From: an uncultured Bacteroidales bacterium
GTDB lineage: Bacteria; Bacteroidota; Bacteroidia; Bacteroidales; GWA2-32-17
Reading direction: 5' to 3'
Assembly: GCA_937960415.1 (NCBI GenBank)
Contig: CALGPK010000070.1
Coordinates: 1 to 51,560, forward strand
DNA length: 51,560 nucleotides
Both the position numbers and the translations under genes were made by a program. Shown piece after piece: positions 7,990 through 14,132 of the stretch. The notes beneath the pieces were generated by a model that worked only from the letters and a program-made list of their open reading frames with translations, had not been told where the DNA came from and ran no database searches. Each line of letters begins with the position of its first letter. The first letter of the stretch is position 1.

Positions 7990-8946
7990 TTACTTAATGC
8001 TTTCTGGTGTCAATGGTTTGCGTTTTCTTAAATAAATCACATCGCCGGGTTTTACCTCCTCATCCGACATAAGATTATTTCTAAACCGAAGTTTTTTAAG
8101 TTTTACAGCATAGTATTGCGAAATAAAATATAAAGTCTCGCCCTGTTTGACTATGTGCTTATCTTTTCCTGCTTCAGCTTTGTTTCGTTTGGGTTGAATA
8201 TACAATACCTGTCCTTCGCGCAATGTACTGTCTTTGGTTAGATCGTTGTATTTATAGAGTTCTTTTTCCCACATGTTGAATTCTTTGGCAATAGCTTGAA
8301 AGGTATCGCCTTTTTTGACAATGATATATTTTACATCATTGTTGGTTTTAACTTCGTGCGTAGAAAGTTGAATAGTCCAATCTTCGCTGGCTGTTTTTCC
8401 TTTTGAATTTGTGGTGATAGTTGTTGTGGAAGCTAATCGAACACTCTCATCGTATTTATAAAGTTGGTTGTCTTCAATAATGGTAATAAGCAATTTTGCA
8501 TATTGTGGGTTCGTAGCATATCCGGCATCCTTTAACCCCTGAGCCCAGCCTTTGTAGTCGCGGCTATCGAGCAGAAAAAGCGAAGCATAACGTTTTGTGT
8601 TGAGCAAATAACTTGAATGATCGTCGTAACTTTCGGCAACGGTTTTGTATTTACGAAAACAATCATTGGGATTATCATCGTCTTTGTAAACACGTTCGCC
8701 TGTCCAGTTGCTTCCACATTTGATACCAAAATGATTATTAGCTTCAATGGCAAGCCAGCTGTTGCCATCGTCAGACTCCAAACAGGCTTGTGCTAGTGTA
8801 ATACTGGCCGGTATTCCGGTTTTTCGCATTTTTTCAATAGCTATATCTTTGTATTTTTCGATGTATTCGGTCCGACTTATTCGCTTATTTTGAGCTAGTG
8901 AATAATAAGCAAAAACAATTAATAAGGAAAGACCCAGTACTTTCAT
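7990..8946 (-). CDS. Secreted GH73 N-acetylglucosaminidase with two LysM domains
   Basis: Exported peptidoglycan hydrolase. A signal peptide (MKVLGLSLLIVFAYYSLAQ) is followed by a GH73 glucosaminidase domain at ~25-165, with ITLAQACLESDDGNS (catalytic Glu context), NNHFGIKCGSNW and YKTVAESYDDHSSYL. Two C-terminal LysM repeats follow, one starting KYIIVKKGDTFQAIAKEF and the other HIVKQGETLYFISQYY. LysM domains bind glycan strands, so the enzyme likely acts in the periplasm on septal or lateral wall turnover. The gene leads a tightly packed run GH73-glmM-apbE-small secreted protein (gaps 1, -8 and 11 bases). Confidence 0.92.
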   Translation of the reverse strand: MKVLGLSLLIVFAYYSLAQNKRISRTEYIEKYKDIAIEKMRKTGIPASITLAQACLESDDGNSWLAIEANNHFGIKCGSNWTGERVYKDDDNPNDCFRKYKTVAESYDDHSSYLLNTKRYASLFLLDSRDYKGWAQGLKDAGYATNPQYAKLLITIIEDNQLYKYDESVRLASTTTITTNSKGKTASEDWTIQLSTHEVKTNNDVKYIIVKKGDTFQAIAKEFNMWEKELYKYNDLTKDSTLREGQVLYIQPKRNKAEAGKDKHIVKQGETLYFISQYYAVKLKKLRFRNNLMSDEEVKPGDVIYLRKRKPLTPESIK

Positions 8947-8957
8947 GCTTTTTTTGA

Positions 8958-8965
8958 CAAATTTA
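8958..8965 (-). promoter_or_regulatory. TAnnTTTG promoter element for the GH73-glmM-apbE run
   Basis: TAAATTTG on the minus strand, 12-19 bases before the GH73 ATG, matching the -7 box of Bacteroidota housekeeping promoters. No convincing -33 box was found. Confidence 0.45.
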
Positions 8966-9151
8966 CACGAAAAGTTTCAAAATTGCATAGCCCATTTTGA
9001 AATTGTGTGGTGACATTAATTCCTACGGAAGTTACTCAGCAATTTTTTATGAGAACATTATTCTATCATGGTATAACTTATTTATAATCAATCTTTTAAA
9101 AAGATAATAAAAAAAACGTTACAAATCTCAGAAAAACTAAAAAGCAATACT

Positions 9152-9168
9152 AGTGTAAATTTTACACT
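9152..9168. other. Perfect 8-base-arm palindrome between gcvH and GH73 gene
   Basis: AGTGTAAA (9152-9159) and TTTACACT (9161-9168) form a perfect inverted repeat around one base. It lies 34 bases downstream of the gcvH stop. It lacks an adjacent T-run in the gcvH direction, so it could be a protein-binding operator or a weak transcript 3' end. The rest of 8947-9201 is AT-rich and shows no gene. Confidence 0.35.
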
Positions 9169-9201
9169 GTATTCCTTAAAGAATCATTTAAAAAAATCTT
9201 A

Positions 9202-9582
9202 TTAATGTCCGATATGTTCTTTATATTGTTCTGGACTTAGCAATGCGTCGTATTCTGCTGGGTTAGTTATTTCGATTTTTATCATCCAGCCGTCGCCATA
9301 AGGATCTTTATTAATTAAATCGGGCTGTGCATCGAGTTTATCATTTTTTTCAATAATGGTTCCCGAAACAGGCATATAGGCATCCGAAACTGTTTTAACA
9401 GCTTCAATTGTTCCAAATGTTTCGCCTTTGGAGAGAGTTTCGCCAACGGTTTCAATTTCAACAAATACTACATCTCCTAATTCGCTTTGAGCGTAATCGG
9501 TAACGCCTACATAAGCAATATTTCCTTCTTTGCGAATCCATTCATGGTCTTCGGTATACTTCAAATTAGTTGGAATATTCAT
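9202..9582 (-). CDS. gcvH: Glycine cleavage system H protein
   Basis: A 126-aa lipoyl carrier that shuttles the aminomethyl group between the P, T and L proteins of the glycine cleavage system. The lipoylated lysine is K63 in the conserved segment TFGTIEAVKTVSDAYMPVSG. The N-terminal YTEDHEWIRKEGNIAYVGVTDYAQ and C-terminal DPYGDGWMIKIEITNP are typical and the length is normal. It stands alone, without gcvP or gcvT in the window. glyA, which makes the same C1 units, lies 31 kb away. A TAnnTTTG box is found upstream. Confidence 0.95.
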   Translation of the reverse strand: MNIPTNLKYTEDHEWIRKEGNIAYVGVTDYAQSELGDVVFVEIETVGETLSKGETFGTIEAVKTVSDAYMPVSGTIIEKNDKLDAQPDLINKDPYGDGWMIKIEITNPAEYDALLSPEQYKEHIGH

Positions 9583-9607
9583 GGTATTTTCTTTTAAAGT
9601 TATACTG

Positions 9608-9615
9608 CAAAATTA
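9608..9615 (-). promoter_or_regulatory. TAnnTTTG promoter element for gcvH
   Basis: TAATTTTG on the minus strand, 26-33 bases upstream of the gcvH ATG, matches the -7 box. A TTTG lies 14 bases further upstream, closer than the usual ~20, so only the -7 element is claimed. Confidence 0.45.
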
Positions 9616-9671
9616 GTCTTTTATCTTTTCAAAAAAATATGTTTTTTGTCAATGATTGAAAAAAAAATTAA

Positions 9672-9700
9672 CAAAAAAGGCTGCCATTTTTAGACAGCCT
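9672..9700 (-). terminator. Intrinsic terminator after gdhA
   Basis: On the minus strand AGGCTG (9695-9700) pairs with CAGCCT (9678-9683) around an 11-base loop, followed directly by TTTTTTGT. It lies 25 bases beyond the gdhA stop, which is a textbook position. Confidence 0.8.
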
Positions 9701-9724
9701 CTTTATTATTTGTGTTAATAAATA

Positions 9725-11062
9725 TTAGTAAATACCCTGATCGAGCATAGCCTGAGCTACTTTCATAAATCCTGCAATGTTAGCTCCTTTTACATAGTTA
9801 ACATAACCATCGCTTTCGGTACCGTATTTTACACATTGATGGTGAATATTGATCATAATTTCGTGCAAACGACGATCAACTTCTTCGCGGCTCCAGCTGA
9901 GTTTCATTGAGTTTTGGCTCATTTCTAATCCGCTTGTAGCAACACCTCCAGCGTTAGCAGCTTTACCAGGAGCAAACAACAGTTTATTTTTCTGGAAAAT
10001 TTCTATAGCTTCGGGTGTACAGGGCATATTGGCGCCTTCGCAAACGCAAATACAACCGTTGTTTACTAAGTTTTGAGCGTCTTTTTCGTCGAGTTCATTT
10101 TGTGTAGCGCACGGTAGTGCTATGTCGCATTTTACTTCCCACGGACGACGACCTTCGTAAAATTCAGCTCCTTTAAATTCATAGGCATAGGGTTTTACGA
10201 TATCATTGTTCGAAGCACGGAGTTCGAGCATGTATTCAATTTTTTCACCACTGATACCATCTTTGTCGTAAATATATCCGTCGGGACCAGAAATAGTAAC
10301 TACTTTAGCACCTAGCTCAGTTGCTTTAAGGGCAGCTCCCCATGCAACATTACCAAAACCAGAGATGGCTACGGTTTTGCCTTTAAAGTCCATTCCGCGG
10401 GTTTTCAGCATTTCTTGTGCAAAATAAACACAACCATAACCTGTTGCTTCGGGACGGATGAGCGAACCACCCCAATTTAACCCTTTTCCGGTCAATACTC
10501 CGGTATTTTCGCCGGCTAATTTTTTGTACATACCGTATAAATAACCGATCTCTCTACCGCCAACACCGATATCGCCAGCAGGGACATCCGTTTCGGGTCC
10601 GATAATTTTCCAGAGTTCGAGCATAAAACTTTGACAGAAACGCATAATTTCGGCATTCGATTTGCCTTTTGGATCGAAGTCACTGCCCCCTTTGGCACCG
10701 CCCATAGGCAATGTGGTAAGCGAATTTTTAAAAATTTGCTCAAAACCTAAGAATTTTAAGATGCTAAGGTTTACCGAAGGGTGAAACCGCAAACCGCCTT
10801 TGTAAGGACCAAGGGCATTGTTGAATTGTACACGGTAACCAATGTTGACGTGTATTTCTCCCTTATCGTCAACCCAGGGTACTTTAAAAGTTAAAATGCG
10901 GTCGGGTTCTACCAAACGTTCAATAATTTTTGCTTGTTCGAACTGTGGATTCTGGTTGTAAACTTCTTCGATTGATTCCAGAACCTCACGTACAGCCTGT
11001 AAATACTCAACCTCGCCAGGGTGTTTTTTTTCGAGGTTGCTCATTATTTTTTCTACATTCAT
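9725..11062 (-). CDS. gdhA: Glutamate dehydrogenase, hexameric bacterial type
   Basis: Interconverts glutamate with 2-oxoglutarate and ammonia, and is probably NADP-linked as in related Bacteroidota enzymes. Conserved segments include GYRVQFNNALGPYKGGLRFHPSVNLSILKF, LTTLPMGGAKGGSDFDPKG (catalytic lysine), PAGDIGVGGREIGYLYG and the Rossmann segment VAISGFGNVAWGAA. A longer in-frame start exists at 11092. I chose the internal ATG at 11062 because the product then begins MNVEKIMSNLEKKHPGEVEY, as in homologues, and because the TAGTTTTG promoter box covers 11090-11097 and so overlaps the longer start. It yields 445 aa, the usual length. A strong intrinsic terminator follows, and a GAF-Crp-type regulator is encoded divergently. 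Confidence 0.95.
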   Translation of the reverse strand: MNVEKIMSNLEKKHPGEVEYLQAVREVLESIEEVYNQNPQFEQAKIIERLVEPDRILTFKVPWVDDKGEIHVNIGYRVQFNNALGPYKGGLRFHPSVNLSILKFLGFEQIFKNSLTTLPMGGAKGGSDFDPKGKSNAEIMRFCQSFMLELWKIIGPETDVPAGDIGVGGREIGYLYGMYKKLAGENTGVLTGKGLNWGGSLIRPEATGYGCVYFAQEMLKTRGMDFKGKTVAISGFGNVAWGAALKATELGAKVVTISGPDGYIYDKDGISGEKIEYMLELRASNNDIVKPYAYEFKGAEFYEGRRPWEVKCDIALPCATQNELDEKDAQNLVNNGCICVCEGANMPCTPEAIEIFQKNKLLFAPGKAANAGGVATSGLEMSQNSMKLSWSREEVDRRLHEIMINIHHQCVKYGTESDGYVNYVKGANIAGFMKVAQAMLDQGIY

Positions 11063-11089
11063 TGTACAAAAAGTTTTTGATTTGTTGTG

Positions 11090-11097
11090 CAAAACTA
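11090..11097 (-). promoter_or_regulatory. TAnnTTTG promoter element for gdhA
   Basis: TAGTTTTG on the minus strand, 28-35 bases upstream of the chosen gdhA ATG at 11062. It overlaps the alternative start at 11092, which argues against that start. Confidence 0.5.
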
Positions 11098-11264
11098 TGC
11101 GTATTTCTTATACAAAAAAATGAAAGGTGTCATTAAAAAAAACAATGATTCATCAATGTTGATGTTAACATATTGAATATCAAGTATTAGTAAAACTTAA
11201 GAATTCTAAATACTTGTTTTACAACAATATGATTTTTATCAATTAAATTTTATAAAAAAGTCAA

Positions 11265-11272
11265 TACTTTTG
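11265..11272 (+). promoter_or_regulatory. TAnnTTTG promoter element for the Crp-type regulator
   Basis: TACTTTTG, 21-28 bases upstream of the regulator ATG at 11293, matches the -7 box. No clear TTTG is seen at the -33 position. The 230-base region between the gdhA and regulator starts contains both divergent promoters. Confidence 0.5.
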
Positions 11273-11292
11273 TTTTTTAAGAAAACCAAGCA

Positions 11293-12390
11293 ATGGAAAC
11301 AGATATTAGTAAAGCTTTAGTTGAACGAACAAAGGAACTCACCTGTTTGTACGAAGCAAATGAATACATGAGCGATTTAAGCAGTCCTTTAGAAGCAGTA
11401 ATGAGTAAACTGTGTAGGAGTATAGAAAAAAGCATGCAATACAACGATATAAGCTGTTGCGAAATTGTTGTAAATCAATCATCATATTCTTACACTTCCA
11501 TTAAGAGAACAGAATTAAAATTATCGGGCAAGTATATTTACGAAGGCACGATTGTTCAAATCAATGTTTATTATACTAAACCAATTCGTAAAGAACATGG
11601 CACTATTTTTCTTCCCGAAGAACAGCAATTATTGAATACCTTAGCTCAAAAAATAACTCATTATATTAACTACAGAAATTTACGAGAAACTTATGAGCGA
11701 ACTAATATTACTACCAAAAGCATTCAGCCCGATGATAGATTAACTTACTGGCTAAAAAGCTTAACATTAAACGATACCGAAATAGAAACTTTACTAAAAA
11801 ACGTTATTTATTTTAAAAAAAACGAAACCATTTGCAAGCAATTTACCATATCTAATTATTTGATGCTTCTAACCGAGGGTTATATCAAATTATCGCTCGA
11901 GCACTACATAGAACACCAATTTATTTTTAAGATTTTAAAACCTTTTGATTTTATAGGGCTTTCGTGTTTATACGATGTACAGCATTATCCGTTTACGGCA
12001 GTTTCGTTAACACCTTCAAAAGTATATCTTGTTGAAAAAGATATTTTCAAAAATATTATTTATCATAATCCACGTTTTAGTGAAAAAATACTGACTATGT
12101 ACACCAAAAACTTTTCTTTTCTATTAACACGCTTAAACAGTATAGCCAATAAGCAAGCATTAGGACGGTTGTGCGATGCACTTTTGTACCTGTCGGATAC
12201 GGTTTTTGAATCGTCAAATATCGAAAGTTTTATTTCTCGTAAAGATTTAGCTGACCTTTGTGGACTAAGCACCGAAAACACTGTCAGGTTGCTTAGCGAC
12301 TTAAAAAATAATCAAATAGTAGCCTTGAACCGAAATGAGATTCAAATATTAAACAAACAAAAAATTGTTACACTAAGTCAACACGGGTAA
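11293..12390 (+). CDS. Transcriptional regulator: GAF-like sensor, cNMP-binding-like domain, Crp HTH
   Basis: A 365-aa regulator, longer than ordinary Crp/Fnr proteins (~220-240 aa). Residues 1-~135 begin with a short helix (ALVERTKELTCLYEANEYMSDL) followed by a GAF-like fold (FLPEEQQLLNTLAQKITHYINYRNLRE). Residues ~165-285 resemble a cyclic-nucleotide-binding barrel (FKKNETICKQFTISNYLMLLTEGYIKL, ILKPFDFIGLSCLYD). Residues ~300-355 form a Crp-type winged helix (FISRKDLADLCGLSTENTVRLLSDLKNNQIV). No FeS or haem cysteine set is evident, so the signal is unknown. It is divergent from gdhA, making nitrogen or glutamate control a possible but unproven role. Confidence 0.8.
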   Translation: METDISKALVERTKELTCLYEANEYMSDLSSPLEAVMSKLCRSIEKSMQYNDISCCEIVVNQSSYSYTSIKRTELKLSGKYIYEGTIVQINVYYTKPIRKEHGTIFLPEEQQLLNTLAQKITHYINYRNLRETYERTNITTKSIQPDDRLTYWLKSLTLNDTEIETLLKNVIYFKKNETICKQFTISNYLMLLTEGYIKLSLEHYIEHQFIFKILKPFDFIGLSCLYDVQHYPFTAVSLTPSKVYLVEKDIFKNIIYHNPRFSEKILTMYTKNFSFLLTRLNSIANKQALGRLCDALLYLSDTVFESSNIESFISRKDLADLCGLSTENTVRLLSDLKNNQIVALNRNEIQILNKQKIVTLSQHG

Positions 12391-12684
12391 TAACAATCGC
12401 TTCTATAAACAATAGCTTTCAGCATTAAATTGATAGGGATGAGATGGCTCCGCTTGCAAGAGGTAGTGTTATTTTGCAAAAATAACGTTTTTTTAGCAAG
12501 AAAAAAGAAAAAGTTGAGCAGGTGTATTAAAAACTTTGTTGAATAAGAATGGCAATAATAAAAAATAATGAGTATTGATTTTATATGTTTAATGTCTAAC
12601 CACTAATGAATTTTAAACCAGGAATTCTAAATATAACGAAAGATTTGAGCATTGTACCGCAACAACACAAAACCTTATACTCTG
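12391..12684. other. Intergenic region between convergent genes
   Basis: 294 bases without a supported gene. GTTATTTT (12468-12475) and AAAATAAC (12479-12486), followed by GTTTTTTT, form an AT-rich hairpin with a T-run that may end the regulator transcript on the plus strand. The segment TTGATAGGGATGAGATGGCT around 12430-12450 resembles the opening of the repeat at 13834-13852, suggesting a decayed copy. Nothing else is recognised. Confidence 0.45.
12468..12494 (+). terminator. Possible AT-rich intrinsic terminator of the Crp-type regulator
   Basis: An 8-bp stem, GTTATTTT/AAAATAAC, with a 3-base loop, followed by GTTTTTTT, 78 bases after the regulator stop. The stem has only one G-C pair, so it would be weak. 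Confidence 0.4.
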
Positions 12685-13554
12685 TTAACATCTGTGAGAA
12701 TCTTTTTCATAAATTTGTCCGTTATTAAATTGGAATACTTTAAGTGTATTTACCAGATTGTAATGCTTACAGAATTCTTCAATCTCTTCCCATGTAATAA
12801 ATCCCCAATTATTGAGATAACAATCATTGATTCCACAATTAGATAATAATTTTTTTAATTTTGTAATGTAAACATTTTCGACATTTTTAACATTATCCGG
12901 GACTATTGCAACAAAATATGTATTACAATCATAATCCTTAAGCTTTTTTACTGCTTCCAAAACCACAGGGTTATCCCCAATATTCATTGCTTTTGTTGAC
13001 CAATTAAAAACTTTTATATATTCCTTCTTAAATTTCTCAAAACCGTGTTTTTTTAATCCTTCAACTAATCGGACTTTGCGGATAAGTTGAACAAATAGAT
13101 TACCATGTTCATCTTCTTTTTTATTATTTATAATATCTTCTAACTCTGATACCTGTTCCTTAATACACCAAGACTTCTGACAAGTTTTTACCTTTGCCTC
13201 AAAAAAAACAGTTTCTCTTTTCCCATTATTTTCTATAAGTAATAAGAAATCGGAATCTCCGAAATCAGAAAAAGATTGTTCAATTAAAATCTTTGCATCT
13301 GATATTATATTAAATAGTTTACCGCTCGAATTATATGGGAAATGAATCATTTTTAAAAATTCATTAAGAAGACTTAAATTTTCACTTGAATTTCGATTTA
13401 AATTTATATTTAGATTAAGATTTAAATTAGGATTTAGATTTTGATTTAGATTTAGATTTTGATTTATATTTAGGTTTTGATTCTGACTAAAATAGTATAA
13501 CTCGTAGAGAAACGTGTTAATAACCCCTCTTTCTGAGTATCCTAAGATTTCCAT
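12685..13554 (-). CDS. Orphan protein with Asn-Leu repeat and PD-(D/E)XK-like motif
   Basis: A 289-aa protein of unknown family. Residues 24-54 are a low-complexity run in which Asn alternates with Leu, Ile, Gln or Pro. After it, FGDSDFLLLIENNGKRETVFFEAKVKT (D100, D102, E119, K121) has the spacing of a PD-(D/E)XK nuclease core, and FITWEEIEEF near the C-terminus resembles segments of uncharacterised nuclease-like proteins. There is no signal peptide or membrane segment. The start at 13554 is supported by a GGAGG Shine-Dalgarno eight bases upstream, unusual among its neighbours, and by CAAAGGTA (TACCTTTG on the minus strand). No methyltransferase or partner gene is adjacent. The surrounding repeats and the translation signal suggest acquisition by transfer. 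The nuclease role is a motif-level inference only. Confidence 0.7.
   Translation of the reverse strand: MEILGYSERGVINTFLYELYYFSQNQNLNINQNLNLNQNLNPNLNLNLNINLNRNSSENLSLLNEFLKMIHFPYNSSGKLFNIISDAKILIEQSFSDFGDSDFLLLIENNGKRETVFFEAKVKTCQKSWCIKEQVSELEDIINNKKEDEHGNLFVQLIRKVRLVEGLKKHGFEKFKKEYIKVFNWSTKAMNIGDNPVVLEAVKKLKDYDCNTYFVAIVPDNVKNVENVYITKLKKLLSNCGINDCYLNNWGFITWEEIEEFCKHYNLVNTLKVFQFNNGQIYEKDSHRC
13393..13485 (-). repeat. Degenerate 6-bp microsatellite encoding (Asn-X)n
   Basis: Within the orphan gene, about fifteen near-identical hexamers of the type AATYTA/AATCAA on the coding strand encode residues 24-54. The unit is a multiple of three, so length changes by slippage would keep the frame and only change the linker length. 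Confidence 0.85.
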
Positions 13555-13562
13555 TTTTTAAT

Positions 13563-13567
13563 CCTCC
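13563..13567 (-). promoter_or_regulatory. Strong Shine-Dalgarno (GGAGG) of the orphan gene
   Basis: The minus strand reads GGAGGATTAAAAAATG, placing GGAGG eight bases before the ATG. Other genes checked in this window (for example glyA, gdhA, the GH73 gene) have no such sequence. Confidence 0.7.
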
Positions 13568-13599
13568 ATATTTTAATTTTAATTATATAACGGTTTTTA

Positions 13600-13607
13600 C
13601 AAAGGTA
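13600..13607 (-). promoter_or_regulatory. TAnnTTTG promoter element for the orphan gene
   Basis: TACCTTTG on the minus strand, 46-53 bases before the ATG and upstream of the Shine-Dalgarno. No -33 box was recognised. Confidence 0.35.
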
Positions 13608-13790
13608 TAAAAAATAATTTGAATTTATACACTTTTGTGTTAATTTTTAAAAAGTTTAATGTTATGCCATTATACAACGATTATAGAATATTTTAGTCAA
13701 CTGCTTATCATAAAATAATAGCTATGCAAGATTACAACATTTAAAGAATAAAAACTTCGACAAATTTGCCAATAAAGATGTTTCAGCTTT
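13608..13790. other. AT-rich intergenic stretch, nothing recognised
   Basis: The 183 bases upstream of the orphan gene, up to the dispersed repeat, are AT-rich and have no supported reading frame, RNA or hairpin. With the repeat that follows, the gene-free region between the orphan gene and the S46 peptidase is 578 bases. Confidence 0.4.
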
Positions 13791-13829
13791 TTAAATACTA
13801 AATACGACTTTTGCATAACAAATTACTGA

Positions 13830-14035
13830 TTGATAGGGGGAGATAGCTTCGGTAGGCACCCCAATTTGCCCCGACAGGTAGAAAAGGAGAAAGCTTCGTC
13901 GTTTTGCCACTTCGTGTCAAAACCCTCACAAAGACGTTTTGAACCGAACGATTGCTTCGGTTGCTACATTCCTTTGCAATGACGGAGAAGGTACGTGTTA
14001 TGTATATACCCAAAACTGGCAGCACGTACGATGAG
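13830..14035. repeat. Dispersed intergenic repeat of the 'TTGCAATGACGG' type
   Basis: A GC-richer island in AT-rich surroundings, containing TGATAGGGGGAGATAGCTTCGG, GCTTCGTCGTTTTGCCACTTCG, ATTGCTTCGGTTGCTACATTCC and TTGCAATGACGG. Such sequences are common dispersed intergenic repeats in several phyla and are often mistranslated on one strand as peptides resembling VIAKECSNRSNRS. No gene is supported here. It lies directly upstream of the terminator of the S46 peptidase gene. Confidence 0.6.
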
Positions 14036-14070
14036 TTTTCTCAAAAATATTCAATGTATAATAAAAATAA

Positions 14071-14098
14071 AAAAGCAGTCCGTTTTTCAAGACTGCTT
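14071..14098 (-). terminator. Intrinsic terminator after the S46 peptidase gene
   Basis: On the minus strand AAGCAGTC (14091-14098) pairs with GACTGCTT (14073-14080) around a 10-base loop and is followed by TTTTATTTT. It lies about 35 bases beyond the stop codon. Confidence 0.85.
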
Positions 14099-14132
14099 TA
14101 TATTATTTTGACACCCAAATAACAACTATAAT

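Noticed and set aside
13798-14025. 75-aa reading frame on the minus strand (SVIAKECSNRSNRS...)
   Set aside because: Typical spurious translation of a dispersed TTGCAATGACGG-type repeat, with no promoter or start signal.
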